From assembly GCF_024298965.1 (NCBI RefSeq), contig NZ_CP085193.1, forward strand, positions 7,936,001 to 8,000,000: a stretch of DNA of 64,000 bases. The letters run 5' to 3'. Both the position numbers and the translations under genes were made by a program. Of this stretch, positions 17,569 to 26,218 are shown in pieces. Positions within the stretch are counted from its first letter, which is position 1, and each line of letters starts with the position of its first letter. The stretch is from Streptomyces rapamycinicus NRRL 5491 (lineage in GTDB: Bacteria; Actinomycetota; Actinomycetes; Streptomycetales; Streptomycetaceae). The notes beneath the pieces were generated by a model. The model was given only the letters and a program-made list of their open reading frames with translations, did not search any database and was not told where the DNA came from.

Positions 17569-18399
17569 TCAGCCTCCGTCGTAGGACACGACCGTGCCGC
17601 GCAGGGCGTCGGCGACGCGTGACCCGAGGTCGTAGTCGCAGAGGTTGACGGTCCAGTTGCCGGCCGTGACCAGGGTCGCGGGCACGCCCTTGTAGGCGAT
17701 GGCCTCGCGCAGCACCGCGTTCCGGTCGGCGTCCGAGGCGTGCAGGGCGAGGGTGGCGCAGTTGGGCGAGCCGGTGTCCTTGCCGGTGGTGCAGGTCAGG
17801 ACGGTGTCCGAGCGCCGCTTACGGTCGCCGCAGCCCACCGCCGCCGCGAGGTCGTCGGCGAGGGCGCCGACGGTCCGGTAGCGGGGGGTGCGGCGGATGT
17901 CCGGGAGCGGATAGTCGGGGATCTTGGCCTTCTTGGGCGGAAGTACGACACCGCCGAGAGCGGCCGCGACGCGGTTCGCGAAGCGGGGCTCGGTGACCCA
18001 TACGAACCAGTGACCCGCGGCGACCAGGGTCTGGCCGCTGGGGGGCTTTCTCCGGGAGGCGATGGAGTCGCCGACATCGTCGCGGTCGAAGACTTCCGGA
18101 TTGAGCACGTGGATGTCGTTCTCGAACTTCGTGCCGTCGATGACGGACGCGCATCCAAGGCTCGAACCCCCGCGTCCACTGCCCTGCGAGCGGCGAGTGA
18201 CCTCGCACGGGACACCACCCGCTTCGAGGGCTTCCACGACCGCGTCGGCGTCGGTGTACTCGGGCTTCGTGGGCACATTGCCCGGCATCGTGACGCTCGG
18301 GCTGGGCGACGAGCCGGTGCCGCCCTGCGTGGTGTTGCCGCACGCGGCGAGGACGGCCATGGCCGCCCCCGCCGCGAACACGCTGATCACTCGCTTCAT
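17569..18399 (-). CDS. Exported lipoprotein of unknown function
   Basis: A 276-residue protein with a signal peptide and lipobox (AAMAVLAACGN, Cys at about residue 20), followed by a Ser/Pro-rich linker (GTGSSPSPS). The mature part has an internally repeated plan: two halves, each with a GxPC-like or CGDRK start, paired cysteines and a VAAGHWFVWV or LVTAGNWTVNL segment. Two related domains are therefore likely, each with disulfides. It is a probable surface-anchored binding protein. The family is not recognised. It lies 21 bp downstream of the muramidase-like gene and just before the GH18-like gene. Confidence 0.75.
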   Translation of the reverse strand: MKRVISVFAAGAAMAVLAACGNTTQGGTGSSPSPSVTMPGNVPTKPEYTDADAVVEALEAGGVPCEVTRRSQGSGRGGSSLGCASVIDGTKFENDIHVLNPEVFDRDDVGDSIASRRKPPSGQTLVAAGHWFVWVTEPRFANRVAAALGGVVLPPKKAKIPDYPLPDIRRTPRYRTVGALADDLAAAVGCGDRKRRSDTVLTCTTGKDTGSPNCATLALHASDADRNAVLREAIAYKGVPATLVTAGNWTVNLCDYDLGSRVADALRGTVVSYDGG

Positions 18400-18420
18400 G
18401 AACTCACTTCTTCAGGGGTC

Positions 18421-19863
18421 CTAGCCCGTCGCCGAGGGACGCGGTGTGAGGCCGGGGCTGGGCTCGGTCGGCTTCTTGTCGCCGCCCCCGCCGCCTCCAT
18501 CGTCGTTCTTGCCACCCGAGGACGGTGGGGTGGGGGACTGTCCGGGCTCGGGCGACGGAGTACCGGGCTCCGGCTCGCCGGTCCCGGTGCCGGGCGTCTC
18601 ACCGCCGTAGATCGGGTCGACGGTGAACGAGTGCCCCTTGGGGGTGGCGCCCTCCAACTGTTCCAGGGCCTTCTGGCGCTCCTCGTCGCTCAGGGCCTCC
18701 CACGCCTTGGCGTCCTCGAGGCGCGGCTGGAGCTTGTCCCAGTTCTCGCCGCGGGTCTTGATGTCGCCCCCTCGGTGGTCCGAGTCGTCCCCGTACTGCT
18801 CGTTCTTCTCGCGGACGTCGGGAGTGTCGGCGGCGTACAGCACGAACAACTGCTTGTCGGTATCCGAGCCGTACGGATTCTTCTGCAACTCCTTGAGGTA
18901 ATACGCGCTCAGGCGGATGTCCTCGTTGGGGTTCTCCTCGATGTATTTGGTGAGCTGGGCATCGCTGAGGTCTCCCAGATAGGTGCCGTCCGCCGCGGTG
19001 AACACATCACGGTTGTCAGCCATGACCTTACGGGCCGTCCCCAGCTTCATATGCGTGATGCCGAGCGACTTGTCCGGCTTGATGGTCTGCTGGAGCGTCC
19101 AGTTGAACATCCTGCCGATGCTCGGCAGGAGACCACGGCCGTCCTTGTCGTAGTTCTGGTACCACTGCTGCTCCTGCCAGAGGATCGACAGCAGCAGCGT
19201 CTTGCTCATCCCGGTCTCCTTCGCGGCCCGTTCCACGGCGGCGAGCTGCGCGGGGGAGACGTTGATCGGATGCGGGCCGTCGGGCGCGCCCGTCAGGCGC
19301 AGTGCGATGGCCAGTGGGCTGTTCTTCTTCAGCGCCTCCTTGACCAGCTTCGGGTCGGAGATCTCCGTGAGGCCCCTGATGGTCCGCAGCGCGGCCGACG
19401 CCGTGGTGTCGGCCTTGGTCGCGCGGGAGAGGGCGCCCTCGATGATGCCCTGGGCGTGCCGGACCGGCTCCGACTGGCTGTCGTCACCTTTACCGGAGGC
19501 CACCGGCTTGGAGTGGGAGACGCGACCGCTGTCGTCGACGGTCAGCTCATGGTCCTTGGCGTAGCCGAGCACGCTGTTCAGGTCGCGCTGGGCGGCCTCG
19601 ATCTCGTCGGCCAGGTCGTCGTAGACGCGGCACAGCTCGCGCAGCGCCAGATGCGCCGCCTCGTAGTCCTCGGCGTGCTTGACGAAGGTGCGGCGGGCGG
19701 CGAGCCCCGCGTCGGACACCCACTGCTTCTCGATGGTGCGGGCGACGTCGTCACGGGCGAAGGTGCCGATCTCCTCGCAGTGCTTGGCGGCGCTGAGGGC
19801 GTCGGTGGCGGCGTCGCGCCAGGCTTGCGGGCTCGCGGAGCGGAGGTCGGGTACGGAGACCAT
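18421..19863 (-). CDS. WXG-like N-terminus fused to lysozyme/SLT-like domain
   Basis: 480 residues from ATG 19863, which overlaps the upstream stop (TGATG). Residues 1-110 form a long helical hairpin like ESX/WXG substrates. Residues 200-350 look like a lysozyme-like transglycosylase fold: SKTLLLSILWQEQQW with Glu231 as the candidate acid, SLGITHMKLGTA (266-277) where the family has G-L-M-Q, then ADGTYLGDLSD and YYLKELQ. The tail (420-480) is a Gly/Pro/Ser-rich disordered segment. No Sec signal is visible, so export by a type VII-like route is inferred. It probably cleaves peptidoglycan, either for wall remodelling or as an effector. Confidence 0.7.
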   Translation of the reverse strand: MVSVPDLRSASPQAWRDAATDALSAAKHCEEIGTFARDDVARTIEKQWVSDAGLAARRTFVKHAEDYEAAHLALRELCRVYDDLADEIEAAQRDLNSVLGYAKDHELTVDDSGRVSHSKPVASGKGDDSQSEPVRHAQGIIEGALSRATKADTTASAALRTIRGLTEISDPKLVKEALKKNSPLAIALRLTGAPDGPHPINVSPAQLAAVERAAKETGMSKTLLLSILWQEQQWYQNYDKDGRGLLPSIGRMFNWTLQQTIKPDKSLGITHMKLGTARKVMADNRDVFTAADGTYLGDLSDAQLTKYIEENPNEDIRLSAYYLKELQKNPYGSDTDKQLFVLYAADTPDVREKNEQYGDDSDHRGGDIKTRGENWDKLQPRLEDAKAWEALSDEERQKALEQLEGATPKGHSFTVDPIYGGETPGTGTGEPEPGTPSPEPGQSPTPPSSGGKNDDGGGGGGDKKPTEPSPGLTPRPSATG

Positions 19864-20201
19864 CAGGCGCCCTCCAGCCAGCGGGCGTCCTTGCGGAGTT
19901 CCGCCTCGATGGAGAGGTCGGTGTCCATGTAGTCGTCCATGGCGTCCGTGATGGCGGCGGCCGCTTCCCTCGCCGACTTGCCGAGCTCGTGCAGGCGGTT
20001 GCGCCATGCCGTGACGCACTCCTGGTTGGGCTTCGCGACCGCCCAGCCCGAATGGGCCTTTCCGGCGGCCTCGGGGTCGTCCAGCTTGATCTTGTTCTGC
20101 CCGGTCGCGCTGGCGGTGTGGAAGGCGCCCGCGGTCTTCTTCGGGGACGGTGGATCGACGAAGAGGCCCGGCAGCCCCGGTAGATCGGGAAACAAGGACA
20201 T
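19863..20201 (-). CDS. Small helical protein, first gene of exported cassette
   Basis: A 112-residue protein with ATG at 20201 after GGGGGGAAG. The first 30 residues are Pro-rich. The remainder is predicted helical, with SGWAVAKPNQECVTAWRNRLHELG and an acidic region DAMDDYMDTD. It resembles small partners of WXG-type proteins but lacks a clear W-x-G. Its stop overlaps the start of the muramidase-like gene by one base, so the two are coupled and may be coexported. No family is recognised. Confidence 0.6.
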   Translation of the reverse strand: MSLFPDLPGLPGLFVDPPSPKKTAGAFHTASATGQNKIKLDDPEAAGKAHSGWAVAKPNQECVTAWRNRLHELGKSAREAAAAITDAMDDYMDTDLSIEAELRKDARWLEGA

Positions 20202-20359
20202 CAGGCTTCCCCCCAAGTAGCCGTAATGTTCATGTACTTGGCACCGTACCCGGCGCCCCGCCGAAGGGCAGGGTGCCGCGCGTACGGGCGTGGTTTCAGT
20301 ACAAGGCTGTGACGGCCCGGGGGGAAAGCGGACCGCGGGGGTGACCCTGTGGAGTGGGG

Positions 20360-20785
20360 TCAGCCCTGGGAGGCCTTGGCCGCGGCGCAGTCGCCGCAGG
20401 TGCCGAAGATCTCGATCGTATGGGCCACGTCCACGAAGCCGTGCTCGGCGGCGATCGCGTCGGCCCACTTCTCGACGGCGGGGCCCTCCACCTCGACCGC
20501 CTTGCCGCAGGCGCGGCAGACCAGGTGGTGGTGGTGCTCCTCGCTGTTGCACCGGCGGTAGACCGCCTCGCCCTCCGTGGTGCGGAGCACGTCGACCTCG
20601 CCGGCGTCGGCGAGGGACTGGAGGGTGCGGTAGACGGTGGTCAGGCCGACCGAGTCGCCCCGGTGCTTGAGCATGTCGTGGAGCTCCTGCGCACTGCGGA
20701 ACTCGTCCACCTCGTCCAGTGCCGCCGCCACCGCGGCGCGCTGCCTGGTGGACCGGCCGCGTACTGGGGGACCGGCGGTCGCCAC
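20360..20785 (-). CDS. zur: Fur-family zinc uptake regulator Zur
   Basis: A 141-residue zinc-dependent repressor. The winged helix has SVGLTTVYRTLQSLADAGEVD, the Fur recognition helix. CNSEEHHHH holds regulatory metal ligands, and CRACGK with CGDCA form the structural Cys4 zinc site. GTG 20785 is preceded by GGAGG. It is the last gene after znuA-C-B, the expected Zur rather than Fur context. With zinc bound it shuts off znu transcription, probably through the paired sites at 23765-23801. Confidence 0.93.
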   Translation of the reverse strand: MATAGPPVRGRSTRQRAAVAAALDEVDEFRSAQELHDMLKHRGDSVGLTTVYRTLQSLADAGEVDVLRTTEGEAVYRRCNSEEHHHHLVCRACGKAVEVEGPAVEKWADAIAAEHGFVDVAHTIEIFGTCGDCAAAKASQG

Positions 20786-20951
20786 AGCTGCCTCCTCAAC
20801 CTCGCATGCTCCGTCGCTCTCGGGGCCCGTTCCGCGCCCACCGCGCTTTCTGCCCGGCCATTGTGCCAGTTATCGCTCGGGTAGCGGACGAGAGTGATGG
20901 GATGGGCGACGGAGCCGGGCGTTGGCCGAGCGGTGGACCAGGAGCAGTGGA

Positions 20952-21824
20952 CTATACGAGTACATCGTCCCTCAGGGTGCAGCGTTCCTCAGCCGCGGCC
21001 ACCCGCCCCGCGCGTCTTTTCGCCAGGGGCGCGGCCAGGGCCGTGATCACGGCGAAGACGCCGATGGCGAGGACGACGATGCTCGCGCCGGGCGGGACGT
21101 TCTTGTAGAACGAGAAGACCGTGCCGGACAGGGTCACCACGACGCCGATGGTGATCGCCAGCGCGAGCGTCATCGCGAAGCCCCGGGTGGCCTGCTGGGC
21201 GGCGGCGACCGGGACCACCATCAGGGCGCTGACCAGGAGCAGGCCCACGACGCGCATGGCGACGGTGACCGTGACGGCCGCGGTGACGGCCAGCAGCAGA
21301 TTGAGCGTGCGCACCGGGAGGCCGGTCACCCGGGCGAACTCCTCGTCCTGGCAGACCGCGAACAGCTGGCGGCGCAGCCCCAGGGTGATCAGTACGACGA
21401 AGGCGGCGAGCAGGGAGATCGCGACGACGTCCTCGGGCGAGACCGTGGTGATCGAGCCGAAGAGATAGGTGGTGAGGTTGGCGTTGGAGCCGGTCGGCGA
21501 GAGGTTGATCAGCAGCACACCGCCCGCCATCCCGCCGTAGAAGAGCATCGCGAGCGCGAGATCGCCGCGGGTCTTGCCGTACCAGCGGATCAGCTCCATG
21601 AGGATCGCGCCGAGGGCGGAGACGACGACGGCGGTCCACACCGGGTTGGTGCCGGTCAGGAAGCCGAGGGCGACGCCGGTGAGGGCGACATGGCCGATAC
21701 CGTCGCCCATGATCGCCTGGCGGCGCTGGACGAGGTAGATGCCGACGGCGGGCGCGGTGATGCCCACCAGGACGGCGGCGAGCAGGGCCCGCTGCATGAA
21801 GGCGTAGTCGAGGATCTCGAGCAT
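20952..21824 (-). CDS. znuB: Zinc ABC transporter permease
   Basis: A 290-residue membrane permease of the ABC-3 metal family, with about 8 hydrophobic helices. QRRQAIMGDGIGHVALTGVALG is the characteristic cytoplasmic loop contacting the ATPase, and FGSITTVS is a conserved inner segment. ATG 21824 lies one base from the znuC stop, indicating tight coupling. It forms the membrane channel for zinc delivered by ZnuA. Confidence 0.93.
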   Translation of the reverse strand: MLEILDYAFMQRALLAAVLVGITAPAVGIYLVQRRQAIMGDGIGHVALTGVALGFLTGTNPVWTAVVVSALGAILMELIRWYGKTRGDLALAMLFYGGMAGGVLLINLSPTGSNANLTTYLFGSITTVSPEDVVAISLLAAFVVLITLGLRRQLFAVCQDEEFARVTGLPVRTLNLLLAVTAAVTVTVAMRVVGLLLVSALMVVPVAAAQQATRGFAMTLALAITIGVVVTLSGTVFSFYKNVPPGASIVVLAIGVFAVITALAAPLAKRRAGRVAAAEERCTLRDDVLV

Positions 21825-21825
21825 C

Positions 21826-22749
21826 TCAGGTCAGCAACCCTGTCCGGATCGGTTCGGCGTCGGGCGCCGCATGGGGATGGACGTGATCGTGGCCGGGCAG
21901 CGCGTGCTGGCCCACGGCCCTGGGCGGCGGCCCGTCGTGGACGACGCAGCCGTCGCGGAGCACCACCGCGCGGTCGATCAGCGGCTCCAGCGGGCCGAGC
22001 TCGTGCAGGACGAGGAGGACCGTGGCGCCGCCGGCGACCTGCTCGCGGAGGGTGCCCGCGAGGATCTCCTGGCTGGCGAGGTCGACCCCGGCCATCGGCT
22101 CGTCCATGATCAGAAGTTCCGGTTCGCCCGCGAGGGCGCGGGCGATCAGTACGCGCTGGTGCTGACCGCCGGACAGGGCGCTCACCGGGTCCCGGGCACG
22201 GTCGGCCATGCCGACGAGCTCCAGGGCCCGCTGGACGGCCGCCCGGTCGGCCTTGCGCGGCGGCCCGAACCGGCGGCGGGCCAGCCGCCCCGCCGAGACG
22301 ACCTCGCGCACGGTCGCGGGGACGCCGCTGGCGGCGGTGGTGCGCTGCGGTACGTAACCGATCCGGGCCCAGTCGCGGAAGCGGCGGCGGGGGATGCCGA
22401 AGAGAGCCAGCTCACCGCCGCTGAGCGGCACCTGGCCGACGACGGACCGTACGGCGGTGGACTTGCCCGAGCCGTTGGCGCCGAGCAGCGCCACGACCTC
22501 ACCGCGGCGGACGGTCAGATCGATACCGCGCAGCACGGGGCGGCCACCGAGGGTGGCCGTCGCGCGGCGCAGGGATATGGGGTCCGCGGCCGGGTCCCCG
22601 GCGACCCCGGATTCCCCGGCCACCCTGGATCCCTCCCCGGCCACCCCGGATTCCGCGGCCGCCCCGGATTCCGCGGCCACCGCGTATCCCTCCCGGGCCA
22701 GCCCGGGTTCCCCGGCCACCCCGGATTCCCGGGTCTCCTCGGCTTCCAT
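21826..22749 (-). CDS. znuC: Zinc ABC transporter ATP-binding protein
   Basis: 307 residues. Walker A GANGSGKST (about 90-98), Q-loop YVPQRT, ABC signature LSGGQHQRV (192-200), Walker B LLIMDEPMAGVD and the switch His in LVLHELG are all present. The C-terminus is His-rich (HDHVHPH), possibly binding zinc. GGAGG precedes ATG 22749. The first 55 residues are an unusual low-complexity extension of AESG/VAGE-type repeats, encoded by a degenerate 18-bp tandem repeat and not part of the ATPase fold. It powers zinc import with ZnuA and ZnuB. Confidence 0.92.
   Translation of the reverse strand: MEAEETRESGVAGEPGLAREGYAVAAESGAAAESGVAGEGSRVAGESGVAGDPAADPISLRRATATLGGRPVLRGIDLTVRRGEVVALLGANGSGKSTAVRSVVGQVPLSGGELALFGIPRRRFRDWARIGYVPQRTTAASGVPATVREVVSAGRLARRRFGPPRKADRAAVQRALELVGMADRARDPVSALSGGQHQRVLIARALAGEPELLIMDEPMAGVDLASQEILAGTLREQVAGGATVLLVLHELGPLEPLIDRAVVLRDGCVVHDGPPPRAVGQHALPGHDHVHPHAAPDAEPIRTGLLT
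22592..22730. repeat. Degenerate 18-bp tandem repeat inside znuC 5' end
   Basis: Variants of CCGGCCACCCCGGATTCC recur about seven times. They are in frame and encode the A/G/E/S-rich N-terminal extension of ZnuC. Confidence 0.7.
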
Positions 22750-22760
22750 GGCTTCCTCCG

Positions 22761-23765
22761 TCACTTGGCGCCCAGCGCCTTCTCCAGCGCCTTCAGATTG
22801 GCTCGCATGACCTGGATGTAGTCGTCGCCCTTGGACCTGGAGCCGATGCCCTCGATCGGGTCCAGCACATCGGTGCGCAGATGGAGATCGCCCGCCAGCG
22901 TCCTGGCCGTGCGGTCGCTCACCAGGGTTTCGAAGAAGACGGTGTTGACCTTGTCCTTCTTGGCGATGGTGTGCAGTCCCTTGACCCGGGCCGGGCTGGG
23001 CTCGGACTCGGGGTCGAGCCCGGAGATCGCCTCCTGCCGCAGGCCGTAGCGCTCGGCGAGGTAACCGAAGGCGGCATGGGTCGTGATGAAGGTGTCCGAA
23101 GAACGGCCCTTCAAACCGCTCCGGAAGTCCTGATCGAGCGTGCTCAGCTCCTTGACCAGGGCGGTGGTGTTCTTCTTGTATGTCGCGGCGTGATCGGGGT
23201 CGGCCTTCTCCAGCGCCTTGCCGACGCCCTTGGCCACCTGGGCGTAGCGCACCGGATCCAGCCAGATGTGGGGATCGGCGGCCGCGTCGCCGGAGTGGTC
23301 GTGCCCTTCGTGCTCCCCGTGCGCTTCCTCGCCCTCGTGCCCCGCCTCGCCCTCGCCGCCGTGCTCGTGCTCGCCCTCGACCTCCGTGCCGTGGTCCTCC
23401 AGCGAGGTGTACGAGGCGGCGTCCGCCACCTGCCTCGGCTCGGCCTGGGCGATGGCCCGGTCGACGGAGGGCTGGAGCCCCTTGAGGTAGACCACCAGCC
23501 CGGCCTCGGTGAGGTCGGCGGTCTGCCGGGGGCTGATCTCCAGATCGTGCGGTTCGACGCCCGGCTTGGTCAGGGAGGAGACATGGACGGCGCTCCCGCC
23601 GATCCGCTGGGCGAGGAACTGCATGGGATAGAACGACGCCACCACGTCCAGCTTGCCGTCCGTCCTTCCGTCTCCGGCGTTGGTGGAGCAGGCTGTGAGG
23701 GTGGTCAGACCCAGTGCGGCGGCTCCGACGAGGGCGGTCATGGGCCTGAGGCGGCGTATGTTCAT
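22761..23765 (-). CDS. znuA: Zinc ABC transporter substrate-binding lipoprotein
   Basis: 334 residues. It has a signal peptide with lipobox LTTLTACST. ASFYPMQFLAQRIGG, SLTKPGVEPHDLEISP (first His ligand), DPHIWLDP (second), FITTHAAFGYLAERY (third) and the late acidic E/D segment are the cluster A-I metal-binding features. A His/Glu/Gly-rich loop lies between the first and second ligands (HEHGGEGEAGHEGEEAHG), typical of zinc rather than manganese binders. ATG 23765 is preferred, though its ribosome site (GAGAG) is close; ATG 23774 is possible. It captures zinc outside the membrane for ZnuBC. Confidence 0.92.
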   Translation of the reverse strand: MNIRRLRPMTALVGAAALGLTTLTACSTNAGDGRTDGKLDVVASFYPMQFLAQRIGGSAVHVSSLTKPGVEPHDLEISPRQTADLTEAGLVVYLKGLQPSVDRAIAQAEPRQVADAASYTSLEDHGTEVEGEHEHGGEGEAGHEGEEAHGEHEGHDHSGDAAADPHIWLDPVRYAQVAKGVGKALEKADPDHAATYKKNTTALVKELSTLDQDFRSGLKGRSSDTFITTHAAFGYLAERYGLRQEAISGLDPESEPSPARVKGLHTIAKKDKVNTVFFETLVSDRTARTLAGDLHLRTDVLDPIEGIGSRSKGDDYIQVMRANLKALEKALGAK

Positions 23766-23801
23766 GACTCTCATTTTCAACAAAGATGGAAACGATTGTC
23801 A
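23765..23801 (-). promoter_or_regulatory. Two Zur-box-like sites at znuA start
   Basis: TGGAAACGATTGTCA (23787-23801) and TGACTCTCATTTTCA (23765-23779) both fit the imperfect palindromic Zur/Fur box, 22 bp apart. The proximal site reaches the znuA start codon. Zinc-loaded Zur would cover the promoter and translation start region. Confidence 0.65.
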
Positions 23802-23915
23802 ACAAGTGTCCTCTTGTTGATCGCTTCGGCTATCGATTTGATCCGGGGGGTGCCGCCGCCGGTAACCTGAAGCATTCGCTTCGTCGTCAATGTCGTCATC
23901 AATGAAGAGAGCACC

Positions 23916-25298
23916 GTGGCCGCCGACAAGATCGACACCATCGTCAGCCTCAGCAAGCGCCGTGGCTTCGTCTACCCGTGCAGCGAGATCTACGGCGGTC
24001 AGCGCGCCGCCTGGGACTACGGACCGCTCGGCGTGGAGCTGAAGGAGAACATCAAGCGGCAATGGTGGCGTTCCACGGTCACCTCGCGTGACGACGTCGT
24101 CGGACTCGACTCGTCCGTGATCCTGGCCCGTGAGGTGTGGGAGGCGTCCGGCCACGTCGCCACCTTCACGGACCCGCTCACCGAGTGCACCTCCTGTCAC
24201 AAGCGGTTCCGCGCGGACCACCTGGAGGAGGCGTACGAGGCCAAGCACGGCCGGCTCCCCGAGAACGGCCTGGCCGACGTCAACTGCCCGCACTGCGGCA
24301 ACAAGGGCAGCTTCACCGAGCCCAAGCAGTTCTCCGGGCTGCTCGCCACCCACCTCGGCCCGACCCAGGACTCCGGCTCGGTCGCGTATCTGCGCCCCGA
24401 GACCGCCCAGGGCATCTTCACCAACTTCCTCGCGGTCCAGCAGACCTCGCGCAGGAAGCCGCCGTTCGGTATCGCGCAGCTCGGCAAGTCGTTCCGCAAC
24501 GAGATCACGCCGGGCAACTTCATCTTCCGTACGCGTGAATTCGAGCAGATGGAGATGGAGTTCTTCGTCAAGCCGGGCGAGGACGAGAAGTGGCACGAGT
24601 ACTGGATGGAGCAGCGCTGGAACTGGTACCGGGACCTCGGTATCCAGGAGGCGAACATCCGGTGGTACGAGCACCCCAAGGAGAAGCTCTCCCACTACTC
24701 CAAGCGCACCGCTGACATCGAGTACCGCTTCAGCTTCGGCGGCTCGGAGTGGGGCGAGCTGGAGGGTGTGGCCAACCGCACCGACTACGACCTGAAGGCG
24801 CACTCCGCGGCGTCCGGCCAGGACCTGTCGTACTTCGACCAGGAGGCCGGCGAGCGCTGGACCCCCTACGTCATCGAGCCGGCGGCGGGCGTGGGCCGCG
24901 CGATGCTGGCCTTCATGCTCGACGCGTACGTCGAGGACGAGGCGCCCAACGCCAAGGGCAAGATGGAGAAGCGCACCGTGATGCGGCTCGACCCGCGGCT
25001 GGCGCCGGTCAAGGTCGCGGTGCTGCCGCTGTCCCGCAACCCGCAGCTCTCGCCGAAGGCCAAGGGGCTCGCCGCGGACCTGCGCAAGCACTGGAACATC
25101 GAGTTCGACGACGCGGGCGCGATCGGCCGCCGTTACCGCCGCCAGGACGAGATCGGCACGCCCTTCTGCGTCACCGTGGACTTCGACACCCTCGACGACA
25201 ACGCCGTCACCGTGCGCGAGCGCGACACGATGAAGCAGGAGCGGGTCTCCCTCGACCAGATCCAGTCCTACCTCGGCGGCCGGCTGATCGGCTGCTGA
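23916..25298 (+). CDS. glyS: Glycyl-tRNA synthetase (homodimeric type)
   Basis: A 460-residue class II synthetase that charges tRNA-Gly. [12 protein letters not shown] and [14 protein letters not shown] mark the N-terminal catalytic core. A Cys4 zinc-finger-like insertion (CTSCHKRF ... CPHCGNKG) follows. [12 protein letters not shown] is the glycine/ATP pocket and [21 protein letters not shown] is the motif 2 region. The C-terminal anticodon-binding domain includes [22 protein letters not shown] 23916 is used. It is divergent from znuA and followed by a strong hairpin. Confidence 0.96.
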   Translation: MAADKIDTIVSLSKRRGFVYPCSEIYGGQRAAWDYGPLGVELKENIKRQWWRSTVTSRDDVVGLDSSVILAREVWEASGHVATFTDPLTECTSCHKRFRADHLEEAYEAKHGRLPENGLADVNCPHCGNKGSFTEPKQFSGLLATHLGPTQDSGSVAYLRPETAQGIFTNFLAVQQTSRRKPPFGIAQLGKSFRNEITPGNFIFRTREFEQMEMEFFVKPGEDEKWHEYWMEQRWNWYRDLGIQEANIRWYEHPKEKLSHYSKRTADIEYRFSFGGSEWGELEGVANRTDYDLKAHSAASGQDLSYFDQEAGERWTPYVIEPAAGVGRAMLAFMLDAYVEDEAPNAKGKMEKRTVMRLDPRLAPVKVAVLPLSRNPQLSPKAKGLAADLRKHWNIEFDDAGAIGRRYRRQDEIGTPFCVTVDFDTLDDNAVTVRERDTMKQERVSLDQIQSYLGGRLIGC

Positions 25299-25375
25299 CC
25301 CGGTCCGGGCCATCGCGCCCGGACCACGGCCCGGGCCACCGCGCCCGGACCACGGGTACCGGACACATACCCGAC

Positions 25376-25424
25376 GACGGGCTCCGGCGCCACGGACGCG
25401 AGATCCGTGGCGCCGGAGCCCGTC
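25376..25424 (+). terminator. 21-bp perfect hairpin after glyS
   Basis: A perfect 21-bp GC-rich stem (25376-25396 with 25404-25424) around a 7-nt loop. It lacks a T run, as is usual for high-GC actinobacterial terminators. It lies 78 bp after the glyS stop. Confidence 0.75.
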
Positions 25425-25452
25425 GACTCGGCAGAACGGGGGTTCACCAGTC

Positions 25453-25755
25453 GTGCGAGGCGTGACGCATCGCATCACCGCCATCCACGAGGACGGCACG
25501 GTCTTCGAGGTGAGCTACGGCTACGGTCCGGGGCAGCGGCGGATGCTCGGCTGCCAACACTGCGACTGGCAGGAGCGGATCACCTACGGCGGCGCCCGGC
25601 ACAAGGGGCTCGACCACCTCGCCCAGGCGCACGGGGCCCTCGGCTCGCCGCGGATGACCGCCGACGCGGCGGCGCGCCGACAGGTCGTCCTCATCATGCT
25701 GGCCTGTTTCGCGGTGGCCGCGGTCATCGTCTGGTGGGCCGCCTCCCAGGGGTGA
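25453..25755 (+). CDS. Small zinc-ribbon-like protein with C-terminal membrane helix
   Basis: A 100-residue protein of unknown function. The N-terminal 65 residues include LGCQHCDWQERITYGGARHKGLDH, in which C-x-x-C and later His residues (H51, H56, H61 region) could bind zinc. Residues 76-95 are one transmembrane helix (VVLIMLACFAVAAVIVWW), leaving the metal site in the cytoplasm. GTG 25453 is used, with GTG 25462 as an alternative. Its 3' end overlaps the convergent frame at 25724 by 32 bp. Confidence 0.65.
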   Translation: MRGVTHRITAIHEDGTVFEVSYGYGPGQRRMLGCQHCDWQERITYGGARHKGLDHLAQAHGALGSPRMTADAAARRQVVLIMLACFAVAAVIVWWAASQG

Positions 25756-26149
25756 GCCGCGTCCCAGGCCGCCTCCCAGGGGTGCGCCGGTGGTCGTCGC
25801 GGACGGTCCGCCGTTCCCGGCCGAGGGCCAGCGCCGTGCACACCGCCGCCAGCGGCAGCTCCGCGCCGAGGGCCATCGCGAGCGCCGCCGCCAGCTCCCC
25901 GCCCGGCGCTGCCGTCACCGTGTCGAACCACGCGTCCACCACCAGCAGCGCCCCCGTCGCCGCCGCGGTCAGCCGGTGGCGGTCGTCGCCGCGCCGGCGC
26001 AGCGCGGCGGTGGCGAGCAGCCCGAGCGCTTCGAGGGCGTCCAGGCCCACCCACGCGACGTTCCAGTGGCCGACCCGCGCCGTGGACGGCAGCGTCCGGG
26101 CCAGCACGTACAGCCAGGGGACCAGCGCCGCCCCCGAGACCAGCAGCAC
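25724..26149 (-). CDS. Membrane protein of unknown function, start uncertain
   Basis: The frame encodes about four hydrophobic helices: LLVSGAALVPWLYVLARTLP, then NVAWVGLDALEALGLLATAAL, then TGALLVVDAWFDTVTAAPGG and AMALGAELPLAAVCTALALG. I recall similar small membrane proteins in other streptomycetes. The open frame continues far upstream without a convincing start; GTG 26149 is a guess. The upstream part abuts the truncated response regulator, so the N-terminus may be lost. Its 3' end overlaps the preceding convergent gene, which supports a deletion scar. Confidence 0.45.
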   Translation of the reverse strand: MLLVSGAALVPWLYVLARTLPSTARVGHWNVAWVGLDALEALGLLATAALRRRGDDRHRLTAAATGALLVVDAWFDTVTAAPGGELAAALAMALGAELPLAAVCTALALGRERRTVRDDHRRTPGRRPGTRLTPGRRPTRR

Positions 26150-26218
26150 CGGCTCCGGCCGTATGCGCCGGAGCCGCGGCGCGAACCGCGCCCTCCGCGC
26201 GGTCGCCGGGCCCGCCGG

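Noticed and set aside
23799..25499. 566-codon minus-strand open frame
   Set aside because: It is antisense to glyS and contains no domain.
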